A program made the position numbers and the translations under genes. A stretch of 49,047 nucleotides of DNA from Curvibacter delicatus NBRC 14919. Lineage in GTDB: Bacteria > Pseudomonadota > Gammaproteobacteria > Burkholderiales > Burkholderiaceae_C. Below the pieces are notes generated by a model that saw only the letters and a list, made by a program, of their open reading frames with translations, was not told the DNA's origin and made no database searches. Numbering within the stretch: the stretch's first letter is position 1; every line of letters starts with the position of its first letter. The stretch spans positions 1 through 49,047 of the forward strand of contig NZ_BCWP01000027.1 in assembly GCF_001592265.1 (NCBI RefSeq). The letters are read 5' to 3'. This document shows positions 23,455-32,064 of the stretch, piece after piece.

Positions 23455-25457
23455 AGCTCGATTCCGTCGTTGGGGTTCAGCGATGCCAGCCGGGCCGTGC
23501 GCTGCATGGCCGGATCAAGCTGGCGAGGAAGGGGAAGCGGCAGATCGTCGTCATCGAGCAGCGCGAGGTCGGCCGCGGACGCGGCCAACTCGGGGTCGTA
23601 GACGACGGCCTCAGTTAGTTCGGGCTGACGGCGCGGGCCACCGTCGTCGGCTGAACCCAAGTTCTCCAGGCCATCGACGGATGCCGTGGCCGGCGCGGCG
23701 GGCACGGCGGGAATCGCCAGCGCGCTCCAGTCGTCAGGCCGCGATGGCGGGGCGTCGGCGTACTGCCCGCCTGCCAGCACGGGCGGTGGGAGCACGCGGC
23801 GCTTGAAGTTGCTGTCCGCGTAGTAGCGCAGCTTCTTGGCCTTGATGGGCGCCACGCCGGACACCATCACCACGGCTTCGTCGGGCGGAAGCTGCATCAC
23901 TTCGCCCGGTGTCAACAGCGGGCGCGCGGTTTCCTGGCGTGACACCATCAGGTGGCCCAGCCACGGCGCGAGCCGGTGGCCCGCATAGTTGCGCTGCGCG
24001 CGCAATTCAGTGGCCGTGCCCAGCGTTTCGGAAATGCGCTTGGCCGTGCGTTCGTCGTTGGTGGCGAACGTCACGCGCACATGGCAGTTGTCGAGGATCG
24101 AATGGTTCTGACCGTAGGCCTTGTCGATCTGGTTGAGCGACTGCGCGATGAGGAAGCTGCGGATTCCATACCCCGCCATGAAGGCCAGCGCCGTCTCGAA
24201 GAAGTCCAGGCGCCCCAGCGCTGGGAACTCGTCAAGCATCAGCAGCAGCTTGTGGCGGCGCATGATGCCGTCGCTGCCGTCGAGCGATTCGGTGAGGCGC
24301 CGCCCGATCTGGTTGAGGATCAGGCGAATGAGCGGCTTCGTCCGCGAAATGTCCGACGGCGGCACCACCAGGTACAGCGATACCGGGTGCTCCGCAGAAA
24401 TCAGGTCGGCGATGCGCCAGTCGCAGCGCGACGTGACCTCGGCCACCGTGGGGTCGCGGTACAGGCCGAGGAACGACATGGCCGTGGACAACACGCCGGA
24501 GCGCTCGTTGTCCGACTTGTTGAGCACTTCGCGCGCGGCGGATGCGACAACGGGGTGCGGTGCATCGCCAAGATGCCGCGTGGTCATCATCCGGTGCAGC
24601 GTCAGCTCGAATGGGCACGACGGATCGCTGAGGAAGTTGGCAACTCCGCGCAGCGTCTTGTCCTCGCCCGCATAGAGCACATGCAGGATGGCGCCGACCA
24701 GCAGCGCGTGGCTGGTTTTCTCCCAATGGTTGCGCTTCTCCAGCGCGCCTTCGGGATCGACCAGAATGTCCGCGATGTTCTGAACGTCACGCACTTCATG
24801 CGCGCCTCGCCGCACTTCGAGCAGCGGGTTATAGGCCGCCGACTTGGCATCGGTCGGGTTGAACAGCAAACAGTGCGAGAAGCGCGAGCGCCAACCTGCG
24901 GTGATCTGCCAGTTCTCGCCCTTGATGTCGTGGATGACGGCGGATGCAGGCCAGGAAAGCAGTGTCGGCACCACCAGGCCCACGCCCTTGCCCGAGCGCG
25001 TGGGCGCGAAGGTCAGGACGTGTTCCGGGCCTTCATGGCGCAGGTACTGGCGATCGTGCTGGCCGAGAAACACACCGGTCGGCTGTGTGAGGCCGGCCTT
25101 GCGAATGTCCTGCGCGTTCGCCCAGCGTGCCGAGCCGTAGGTCGTGACCAGGCGCGATTGCCGCGAGCGCCAGACCGACATGCCAATGGCGACCAGCACA
25201 GCGACGAGCCCGCTGCCGCCCGCCATCATGCCGCCAGTGTTGAAGACTTCCGGCGCGTAGGCATCGAAGACGAACCACCACTCAAACAGCTTCCACGGGT
25301 GGTAGACCGGCGTGCCAAGAAAATCGAACCACGGCGAGCCCAAGCGTAGCTGGTAACCCAGGGCAGTGGCTGTCCATTGTGTGGCTGCCCACACTCCGGC
25401 GATCACGATGCCGAATACCACGGCGATCTGACCGAACAGCACGTTCGTCCCTTGCAT
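23451..25457 (-). CDS. traG: Type IV coupling protein TraG (VirD4 homologue)
   Basis: The product is 668 residues. Two membrane segments occur near the N-terminus (about 10-30 and 78-95). The nucleotide-binding domain has Walker A FAPTRSGKGVGLVVPTLL and Walker B LLLMLDEFPALGRL, with IAQSLNQIDKAYG after it. The C-terminal tail is acidic (LALLDDDDLPLPLP). Coupling proteins bring the relaxase-DNA complex to the secretion channel. ATG 25457 follows GGAGG. Since the matching relaxase is decayed here, its partner would have to come from elsewhere on the ICE or from another element. Confidence 0.93.
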   Translation of the reverse strand: MQGTNVLFGQIAVVFGIVIAGVWAATQWTATALGYQLRLGSPWFDFLGTPVYHPWKLFEWWFVFDAYAPEVFNTGGMMAGGSGLVAVLVAIGMSVWRSRQSRLVTTYGSARWANAQDIRKAGLTQPTGVFLGQHDRQYLRHEGPEHVLTFAPTRSGKGVGLVVPTLLSWPASAVIHDIKGENWQITAGWRSRFSHCLLFNPTDAKSAAYNPLLEVRRGAHEVRDVQNIADILVDPEGALEKRNHWEKTSHALLVGAILHVLYAGEDKTLRGVANFLSDPSCPFELTLHRMMTTRHLGDAPHPVVASAAREVLNKSDNERSGVLSTAMSFLGLYRDPTVAEVTSRCDWRIADLISAEHPVSLYLVVPPSDISRTKPLIRLILNQIGRRLTESLDGSDGIMRRHKLLLMLDEFPALGRLDFFETALAFMAGYGIRSFLIAQSLNQIDKAYGQNHSILDNCHVRVTFATNDERTAKRISETLGTATELRAQRNYAGHRLAPWLGHLMVSRQETARPLLTPGEVMQLPPDEAVVMVSGVAPIKAKKLRYYADSNFKRRVLPPPVLAGGQYADAPPSRPDDWSALAIPAVPAAPATASVDGLENLGSADDGGPRRQPELTEAVVYDPELAASAADLALLDDDDLPLPLPRQLDPAMQRTARLASLNPNDGIEL

Positions 25458-25700
25458 GACCTGGCCTCCGATTCCTCCTACGCGGATTGCTCATAGAAGA
25501 AGCGGCACTAAGGACGTGCCACAGGCGTCAGGATCGGTGCCGGGTCAGTGCCGGTCAAAGGCCGTTATGGCGGGGATTGAGGCTGAAAGAGCCAGATTTC
25601 GCGCGGAAGCGAAAGCAATAGAAACACCACAGACGCGAGCGCGTTGCGGCGTGGTGATGTATCAGCGAGAACTTCGTGCGGTAAAACGACGACAAGGAAG
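25458..25700. other. Non-coding leader of the transfer operon
   Basis: The 243 bp between the EexN-like gene and traG hold no convincing gene. The only clear site is the GGAGG ribosome-binding site of traG. This is a likely place for the promoter of the long traG-trb operon, but I cannot point to a strong -35/-10 pair. Confidence 0.4.
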
Positions 25701-25928
25701 TTACTTGGATTTTTGCTCAGGCCGATCACCGAAGAAGCGCCGGTTGGCGGCTTCTGCCGCACGCAAGCAGAGTTCGTCGCCGACCTTCGATCGATCTTCC
25801 CTGCATTGGCGCTGGATCTCCTTGATGCGGTCGGGATTGGCGGCGAGCGCATCCACGGTTTCCGAAGGTTGGGAGGGGCCGCATGCGGTCAGCGCAGCAA
25901 CCACCATCAGCAGCATCACTTTGTTCAT
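25701..25928 (-). CDS. EexN/TrbK-like small lipoprotein
   Basis: This 75-residue protein has a lipoprotein signal (MLLMVVAALTACGPS) and the sequence ALAANPDRIKEIQRQCREDR, then LCLRAAEAANRRFF. It is clearly related to the TrbK-like protein at 17769-18089, sharing the A(A/L)xPxR...QC..DR...C..AAEA.RRRFF pattern. EexN-type lipoproteins mediate entry exclusion. It sits upstream of traG and 13 bp downstream of lysR. Confidence 0.75.
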   Translation of the reverse strand: MNKVMLLMVVAALTACGPSQPSETVDALAANPDRIKEIQRQCREDRSKVGDELCLRAAEAANRRFFGDRPEQKSK

Positions 25929-25941
25929 GGGGTCAATCCTT

Positions 25942-26868
25942 TCATCGAGTGGATCGTGGATTCCCGATGCTGCTCAGAGATTCTGCTGAATCAATGGAGG
26001 CCACCCGGTCGATGAATCGGGCCAACATCTCTGGAGCCTCTGTATCGCGACACAGTAGATAGGTCGTCAGCATTGGCGGTTTACCCGCCAACGGCCGAGC
26101 CACTACACCAAGCTCACGGCTGGACGCAACGTGTGCCGCTCCGGCCAAGCCCAAGGCCAGCCCGGCGGAAACCAAGGTCATCATGAGGTCAAAAGAGGCA
26201 ACGTGCTGAACGATGAGCGGCTCTCGTTCGTACTTGCGCAAGATTCGATCGACCTGACGTGCATGTCCTTCGCAAATCAATGGGTCGCCCAGCACCAGCG
26301 GGTAGTGCAGAACCTCCTCCAGCGGAATCTGCTTGAAGGCCAGAACAGGATGGCGAGCGGGCACCGCCACCATCAACTCATCCTCCCAGGCAGGCGTAAC
26401 CACGATGCCATCACCTACGTCTTCGGCCATCGAAAATCCTGCGTCGTATAGCTCATCGTGCAGACCCTTGATTTGTTGGGCCATCGAAACTTCGAACAAC
26501 CGAACCTCGACCTCGGGGTCTTCTTCGCGGCACTGCGCAAGTAGCGCCGGCAAGCGTGATGGCGTGATGCCGTCGGACAAGGCAATGCGCAATTGCCCGT
26601 GATAGCCATTGGAGGCAGACCTGACGCTATCGCGTGCTTGCTCCAGCGCAGCGAAGATGCGCGGTACGTGCTCCAACAGCAACCGACCCGCACGGGTCAA
26701 TTGCGTGCTGCGAGTAGTGCGAACGAACAGGCGCGCACCAAGGTCTTCCTCCAGTTCCTTGATGGTGCGAGACAGCGGCGATTGATCGATGTGTAACCGT
26801 TCAGCGGCCCGAGCAAAATGAAGCTCTTCCGCGACTGCGGTAAAACATCGAAGGTGGCGTAGCTCCAC
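25942..26868 (-). CDS. LysR-family transcriptional regulator
   Basis: The product is 308 residues. The N-terminal winged helix-turn-helix reads ELRHLRCFTAVAEELHFARA and then AAERLHIDQSPLSRTIKELE. The effector domain follows (GQLRIALSDG, ELMVAVPARHPV). The start is GTG 26868, supported by AGGAAGGA just upstream. LysR genes often sit at this place in Tn4371-like ICEs, next to traG. It may control the transfer genes or the adjacent cargo; no target is proven. A long palindrome lies about 145 bp upstream. Confidence 0.88.
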   Translation of the reverse strand: MELRHLRCFTAVAEELHFARAAERLHIDQSPLSRTIKELEEDLGARLFVRTTRSTQLTRAGRLLLEHVPRIFAALEQARDSVRSASNGYHGQLRIALSDGITPSRLPALLAQCREEDPEVEVRLFEVSMAQQIKGLHDELYDAGFSMAEDVGDGIVVTPAWEDELMVAVPARHPVLAFKQIPLEEVLHYPLVLGDPLICEGHARQVDRILRKYEREPLIVQHVASFDLMMTLVSAGLALGLAGAAHVASSRELGVVARPLAGKPPMLTTYLLCRDTEAPEMLARFIDRVASIDSAESLSSIGNPRSTR

Positions 26869-27010
26869 TTCTGTCCTTCCTAGCGTGTCAGATCATCCAC
26901 GTTCCGTGGGATGCAGCCGGATGCTCCGCTCGTGTGTGAACACCAAGGACGCCGCCCTTCCAAACCGAAAATATCCACGGTGCGATGCAAGCGATTCAGC
27001 CAAGACCACA

Positions 27011-27034
27011 TAGTAAGTGATATGTTACTTACTA
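27011..27034. promoter_or_regulatory. Perfect 8+8 bp palindrome, putative operator
   Basis: TAGTAAGT, eight bases, then ACTTACTA form a perfect dyad in the 191-bp gap between lysR and the lipase gene. On the minus strand it contains AGTAACATATCACT, nearly the same as AGTAACATATTACT at 33833-33846 in front of phaC. The rest of the gap shows no gene. A regulator shared with the cargo island could bind here. Confidence 0.5.
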
Positions 27035-27059
27035 TGCTTCGAAAAATCAATGACTGAAC

Positions 27060-29075
27060 TCATCGTTGGGGTGGGCAACTCCCTCTCCGGACGGAAGACG
27101 AATCAGCGGCTATCAACCGATGCTTGGAAATATCTTTGCGCAGGATTCGCCGGATTTCGACGACGGATGCCGCGGTCTCCTGCACGCTGTGTCCGGACAC
27201 GATGATTTCTTCCGACTCGGCGCCCTCCAGATGCGCGCTTCGATAGGGAACCAAACCATCGTCCGATTCAGCGAGAGGGCCGTTAGCCTGCCGCCTGGCA
27301 ATGATCGAGTGATAGGACACCTGATCCGAAATCGGAAGCTCGCTCGTAGCTTTGACGAAGGGATCGTTTTCGTCGAGTTGGTCAATGCTGTTGGGGATGT
27401 TCTGCAAGATCGTGGCCTGTGCCGTGGCCATGATCTCCGCGCGAGCCGGGAAGGCGTCGCCGAGGGTTGACAGCAGCGTCAATGGCAAGCGGATCAATCC
27501 GGCCACCCAACGCCCAAGTCCCTGCCCGGCAACCACGGTTCCACGGTGCGGTGTGGCAACGAATATCACGCGATCAACACCTGGGAATGGCTGAAAGCGC
27601 AAAAGGGGGTCAAGTTGGGAACGGGTGCTCCCAAGACGGTTCAGATCGATTCTTGGATCCGATGCAGCCCACTCCCACAGCTGCTGGTCTGCCGTGGAAA
27701 CCATCAGCCGCGCCAGCAGTCCTCCCATGCTGTGCCCAATCAACACCAGCCCGTGGGAAGCCAAGGTTTCCTCTTCAGGGTCGAAGTGATGCAAAGCTGC
27801 CGCCAGAACTTGGCGGATTGCTGCATGACTGGCTGGTACAGGCATATTCGTGGGGTAATAGATCTCCCACACTTGGAATTCGCATCGCAGCTCTTCATCG
27901 GCCAGAAGCTCATTGGCAACGTTGACCCATGCTTCGGGGCTGCTCGCCAGTCCATGCACCATCACGATGATGCGCCGCCGCGGGTCGAACGGCTGCATCA
28001 GATACAGATGCGGCTGATCGATGCCACGCTCACGCCCAAACAGCCCTCGCAAGGATTGCTGGTTGAATCCCGAACGCGCCAACCATAAGCCGTAGCCAGC
28101 CGTGAAGTTACCAGCCAGTGGAACGCGTTGGCCGTGGAGTTGCAGATAGTCCTGTACCAAGGGGTCATACACACCGACGACGAGTTCACGCGAGGCAAGC
28201 AGCTCATCGACGGTGAGTGCATCAAAACGAAGCACTACTGTCACGTTGGGCGTTGGCATTTCGCTCCAGGCGGGAAATACCCCCGGGCGCTCGTTACCGG
28301 CGGAAGATTCGTCTGATTCGTCCAGTGACTTCGGATCTGCCTCCGTTACGGCCACCAATTCCGCACCCAAGCCGTCCCTGCGATAGATGCCGCGCAGGCC
28401 TTGGAATGCCAGAGCGTTCGCAGGCAGCAACTCGCGTGGCGTGGTCGCATCGTTGGGCAGCCGGGCGTTCAAGTCGACTCGCAAAGCCCAGTCACCCAAG
28501 CGCAATGTCGCTTTGGTTTCGCCAGCATGTGCACGAAGTGCTTGGTGCTGTAGGCCAAACAATTGCGTGACCGTTTTTTGCACCGCATAGTTGTACCAAT
28601 CGCGCACCTGCGTCTGCCGTTCCTCAAACGCGCGCTCGCCGGGCGAGCGCCTGGTGAAAAAGAGATACGCGTAAGCGTGCCGAGCCGTCTCGATCCAGGC
28701 GGAAGTAGAAACGATGCGACTATTTGGGACTGCCGTCGAGATCGACATGGCATGCTGCAACCAGAGTTCAGCCAGTGCCGACAGCCTCGTTTCGCCGTCC
28801 AAGTCCTTCATCATGGTCAACGCCTCGATGCAAGTGAGCGAGGTGTTCGTTGCGCAAACTCGCTCATCGAGCCCGGTCACGCGGATTGTCTGCAAGGTCG
28901 GTGCGCTGAGTTTGCCTCTGCCGAGGAGATCGCCGCGTCGTAGGGCAACGTATTCATCCGGCGTCATCGCGCGTACAGCGACAGAAGGTTTGAATTCACT
29001 GACGACCGCGCAACCACCAAGTGCAAACGCGGCGGTGATCACGATCAACCAACGCCAGAGAGATGCAAGGAGCAT
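27060..29075 (-). CDS. Alpha/beta-hydrolase lipoprotein (lipase/esterase-like)
   Basis: The product is 671 residues. The start has a lipoprotein signal (WRWLIVITAAFALGGCA). The N-terminal 350 residues are of unknown type. The hydrolase domain begins at RRIIVMVHGLASSPEAWVNV, with nucleophile Ser in LVLIGHSMGGLLARLMV; FVATPHRGTVVAG and the late His in VSGHSVQET complete a triacylglycerol-lipase or PGAP1-like layout. It is probably anchored in the outer membrane. ATG 29075 is preferred to GTG 29084 because GAGG lies just before it. Its role in the ICE is unknown; a link to membrane lipid or PHB turnover is speculation. Confidence 0.75.
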   Translation of the reverse strand: MLLASLWRWLIVITAAFALGGCAVVSEFKPSVAVRAMTPDEYVALRRGDLLGRGKLSAPTLQTIRVTGLDERVCATNTSLTCIEALTMMKDLDGETRLSALAELWLQHAMSISTAVPNSRIVSTSAWIETARHAYAYLFFTRRSPGERAFEERQTQVRDWYNYAVQKTVTQLFGLQHQALRAHAGETKATLRLGDWALRVDLNARLPNDATTPRELLPANALAFQGLRGIYRRDGLGAELVAVTEADPKSLDESDESSAGNERPGVFPAWSEMPTPNVTVVLRFDALTVDELLASRELVVGVYDPLVQDYLQLHGQRVPLAGNFTAGYGLWLARSGFNQQSLRGLFGRERGIDQPHLYLMQPFDPRRRIIVMVHGLASSPEAWVNVANELLADEELRCEFQVWEIYYPTNMPVPASHAAIRQVLAAALHHFDPEEETLASHGLVLIGHSMGGLLARLMVSTADQQLWEWAASDPRIDLNRLGSTRSQLDPLLRFQPFPGVDRVIFVATPHRGTVVAGQGLGRWVAGLIRLPLTLLSTLGDAFPARAEIMATAQATILQNIPNSIDQLDENDPFVKATSELPISDQVSYHSIIARRQANGPLAESDDGLVPYRSAHLEGAESEEIIVSGHSVQETAASVVEIRRILRKDISKHRLIAADSSSVRRGSCPPQR

Positions 29076-29157
29076 ATGCCTCACGATCGAGAGCTGCGTA
29101 CCGGCACTGCAGAATCATTACCTGAAACGAACGGAACATTGCCCGTGAAATTGCATT

Positions 29158-30132
29158 TCATACGCGGCTCCCTTCGCCCTGAACAAAAGCACGCTGGCGA
29201 TGCGCCAAGATCAGTGCAATGGCGCATGAAGCTATTCGCGTGCGGCGCGAGTCCGAGCGACTGGTGAGCACAATCGGCACGCGCGCGCCCATCACGATCC
29301 CCGCGCTATCGGCTTGGCCCATGTATTCCAGTTGCTTGGCCAGCATGTTGCCGCTTTCCAGGTCGGGAACGACCAGGATGTCGGCTTGCCCGGCCACGGC
29401 GGACTTGATGCCCTTGACGCGCGCGGCATCGGGAGAGACGGCGTTATCAAAGGCCAGTGGCCCGTCGAGCACACCTCCGGTGATCTGGCCACGATCGGCC
29501 ATCTTGCACAGTGCCGCAGCATCCAGGGTTGAAAGCATGCGCGGGTTGACGGTTTCGACCGCCGCCAGGATCGCCACCTTGGGCTCGGCAATGCCGATGG
29601 CGCGCGCCAAGTCGATGGCGTTGCGCACGATGTCGGCCTTGATTTCGAGCGTCGGAGCGATATTGATGGCGGCGTCGGTGATGATGAAGGGCCGTGGGTA
29701 GCTGGCCGTCTGCATGATGTAGCAGTGCGTCAATCGGCGCTCGGTGCGCAGGCAGGCTTCGGGCGCCAGGATGGCACCCAGGTACTCATCGCTGTGCAAG
29801 CTGCCTTTCATCAGCGCCTGCACCTCGCCCTTGCCAGCCAGCCGGGCGGCGGTGGCCGCTGCGGCGTGGCTGTGCGGCACATCGACGACCTCGCTGTCTC
29901 CCAGTTCCAACCCCGTGTCGGCCGCAACGGCACGCAACTTGGCGAGCGGCGCCACCAATACTGGCGAGATGACGCCGGCATCGCGCGCGTCCAAGGCACC
30001 CCCCAAGCTGAGCGCGTCGCAAGGGTGCACCACCGCGGTGCGAACCGGGGCCATGGTTTTGACATGGGCGATAAGACGCTCGACACCACTTGGAGGATCG
30101 GCGCGAACGCCCTCAGGGGCTTGTTCATTCAT
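29158..30132 (-). CDS. pta: Phosphate acetyl/butyryltransferase
   Basis: The product is 324 residues, the short single-domain form. It has ALMKGSLHSDEYLGAIL, RRLTHCYIMQT, FIITDAAINIAPTLE, AILAAVETVNPRML, then GGVLDGPLAFDNAVS and DILVVPDLESGNML, as in the Pta/Ptb family. It interconverts acetyl-phosphate and acetyl-CoA (or butyryl forms). In this island it would connect phosphoketolase-derived acetyl-phosphate to acetyl-CoA for PHB. It overlaps uspA by eight bases and is the last gene of the phaC-led operon. Confidence 0.88.
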   Translation of the reverse strand: MNEQAPEGVRADPPSGVERLIAHVKTMAPVRTAVVHPCDALSLGGALDARDAGVISPVLVAPLAKLRAVAADTGLELGDSEVVDVPHSHAAAATAARLAGKGEVQALMKGSLHSDEYLGAILAPEACLRTERRLTHCYIMQTASYPRPFIITDAAINIAPTLEIKADIVRNAIDLARAIGIAEPKVAILAAVETVNPRMLSTLDAAALCKMADRGQITGGVLDGPLAFDNAVSPDAARVKGIKSAVAGQADILVVPDLESGNMLAKQLEYMGQADSAGIVMGARVPIVLTSRSDSRRTRIASCAIALILAHRQRAFVQGEGSRV

Positions 30133-30688
30133 GTGATTTCTTTGCCTTGCTTGCGCCAGTTGAACGCCAGCCTGACGTACCGATGTTGTCGCTGGCCTTC
30201 ACTGGCGCCCGTGCGGCTGAAGATGGCGGGCCACCATCTCGGCTCGACTGGCGCACCAGCATTACCGGAACTGGCGCGATGCGCGCTACTTGCTCCGCAT
30301 CGCTGCCCAGCAGCAGCCGGTTCATGCCGCGACGTCCGTGGGTGCCCAGGATGACCAGGTCGCAATCGTTGATCTCGGTCTGATGCGCGATCTGTTCCGA
30401 CACGCGTTCGGTGCCGCTTTCAAGCAGCACCGTCTCTGTGGCAATTCCTTCCCGGCGGAGCCGACTCGCAGCCTCATCCAGCAACGTCTGGCCGGCTTTG
30501 AGGAAGCGTGGGCGGACATCCTTGATGTAGACCTCGGGACGTTCGAAACCCGTGCTGTGGCGGGTTGGTTCGACGATATGCAGCAAGATCACGGTGGCGC
30601 CGCTCAGGCGTGCCAGTTCTGCCGCATGATCGAGCGCCAGGAAGGATGTGGGACTGCCGTCCAGCGGCACCAGAAATCGGGAATACAT
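30125..30688 (-). CDS. Universal stress protein UspA family
   Basis: The product is 187 residues. It begins MYSRFLVPLDGSPTSFLALD and has the ATP-binding loop in VILGTHGRRGMNRLLLGSDAEQV with VMLVR after it, the ATP-binding subgroup pattern. The last 35 residues are a low-complexity tail. A strong GGAGGAG precedes ATG 30688. Usp genes accompany acetate kinase and PHB genes in oxygen- or redox-controlled clusters, which suits this context. Confidence 0.88.
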   Translation of the reverse strand: MYSRFLVPLDGSPTSFLALDHAAELARLSGATVILLHIVEPTRHSTGFERPEVYIKDVRPRFLKAGQTLLDEAASRLRREGIATETVLLESGTERVSEQIAHQTEINDCDLVILGTHGRRGMNRLLLGSDAEQVARIAPVPVMLVRQSSRDGGPPSSAARAPVKASDNIGTSGWRSTGASKAKKSHE

Positions 30689-30756
30689 GGAACTCCTCCG
30701 GGAGGCGCTGACTGCCGCGCGGGAAACCGCCCGCAAGGGCTGCGGGCTCTCCCGAC

Positions 30757-31503
30757 TCATGACATGTGCTGGCCACCGTTCATCGCCACGTTGCTGCCCG
30801 TCATGAAAGCAGCAGCGTCACTGGCGATGAAGGCCACCAGCGCCGCGATCTCATCCGGCTGGCCGAGGCGACCCACCGGAATCGCTTCGATGACCTTCTG
30901 GCGCACGTCCTCGCGCACCGCCATCACCATTTCGGTGGCCAGATAGCCCGGCGAGACGGTGTTGACCGTCACGCCCTTGCGTGCCACCTCCTGCGCCAGC
31001 GCCTTGGTGAAGCCATGCACGCCAGCCTTGGCCGCCGAGTAATTGGTCTGGCCGAACTGACCCTTGCTGCCGTTGATGGACGAGACGTTGACGATGCGCC
31101 CCCAGCCACGCTCCACCATCGGATCGATGAATGGCTTGGTGACATTGAACATGGAGTCCAGGTTGGTGCGCAGCACGGCGTCCCAGCCGGCCTTGTCCAT
31201 CTTGCGCAGGGTCGCGTCGCGGGTGATGCCGGCGTTGTTCACCAGGATGTCAACGTGGTGGCCGTCCGCCTGAATCTGACGCGCCAAGGCCTGGGTCGAT
31301 TCCCAGTCGCCGACATCGACGCCGTAGGCCGTGAACCGGTAGCCTTTGGTGTCCTGCGCGTCAAGCCAGGCGGCGACCTTCTCGTTGCCGGGCGTGTGCG
31401 TAATGATGACGCGGTGGCCCGCGTCGTCCAGCGCGCGGGCAATGGCCGCGCCAAGGCCGCGATTGCCGCCAGTGACCAGGGCGGTTCGTCCCGAACTGCT
31501 CAT
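30757..31503 (-). CDS. phaB: Acetoacetyl-CoA reductase PhaB
   Basis: The product is 248 residues of the short-chain dehydrogenase family. The cofactor motif is ALVTGGNRGLGAAIARAL, then NNAG, catalytic Ser in NVSSINGSKGQFGQ, and YSAAK (NYSAAKAGVHGFTKAL). The GQFGQTNY context is typical of PhaB. It reduces acetoacetyl-CoA to (R)-3-hydroxybutyryl-CoA with NADPH, the step before polymerisation by PhaC. GGAGG precedes the ATG. A phasin gene lies 10 bp upstream. Confidence 0.92.
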   Translation of the reverse strand: MSSSGRTALVTGGNRGLGAAIARALDDAGHRVIITHTPGNEKVAAWLDAQDTKGYRFTAYGVDVGDWESTQALARQIQADGHHVDILVNNAGITRDATLRKMDKAGWDAVLRTNLDSMFNVTKPFIDPMVERGWGRIVNVSSINGSKGQFGQTNYSAAKAGVHGFTKALAQEVARKGVTVNTVSPGYLATEMVMAVREDVRQKVIEAIPVGRLGQPDEIAALVAFIASDAAAFMTGSNVAMNGGQHMS

Positions 31504-31513
31504 ATGCGCCTCC

Positions 31514-31957
31514 TCACTTTTTGGCCTTGCCCTGAGGCGCGGCGCCTGGCGCAGTCCAGGGCTGCGTCCATTGCTGAAAAAACTGCGCGAAAGAGGCTGT
31601 GCCGCCGCTGGCGCCGAATACCTCGGAGACAGATGCCTGCCAGGTGGTCAGCGCTTCGCGCAGGCCATCGGCGAATGCCGCCTGGCTCTTGGCAGCAGCC
31701 CGGCCGACCGCCTGTGTGTCGCCCATACGGCCTTGGCACAGGCGCCAGAACACCTCGGACGGCAAGGTGGCAAGCGCCTGCCAGTCCGCTGCCTGTTGGA
31801 GGTTCTGGATGCGCGAGGTGGTCTCCAGCACGCCACCGGCACTGAGCTGCTGCATGGCTTCGAGCCAGTGGTGGCCGCTTTCTTGAAGCAAGCGGGTGAT
31901 CTGAAGCTGCAACTCGGCATTGGCCTTGTAGAGTTGGATGGGCAGTTCGCTGTTCAT
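31514..31957 (-). CDS. Phasin-like polyhydroxyalkanoate granule protein
   Basis: The product is 147 residues, mainly amphipathic helix (YKANAELQLQITRLLQESGH, then WLEAMQQLSAGG), with a Gln-rich middle and an Ala/Pro-rich basic tail (APGAAPQGKAKK). This is the usual phasin layout for coating PHB granules. Position between phaC and phaB supports the call. GGAG lies seven bases before the ATG. Short helical families are easy to misname, so confidence is moderate. Confidence 0.75.
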   Translation of the reverse strand: MNSELPIQLYKANAELQLQITRLLQESGHHWLEAMQQLSAGGVLETTSRIQNLQQAADWQALATLPSEVFWRLCQGRMGDTQAVGRAAAKSQAAFADGLREALTTWQASVSEVFGASGGTASFAQFFQQWTQPWTAPGAAPQGKAKK

Positions 31958-32064
31958 GTCAATGCTCCACGGTCATGATGTGCCCCTCCGGGGCGGGTGT
32001 AGGCCATGGCTGCGCAACGGCCCGATGAAAGTTGAGGGTGTATTCTTGGCGGTGTTTTGTCCTG

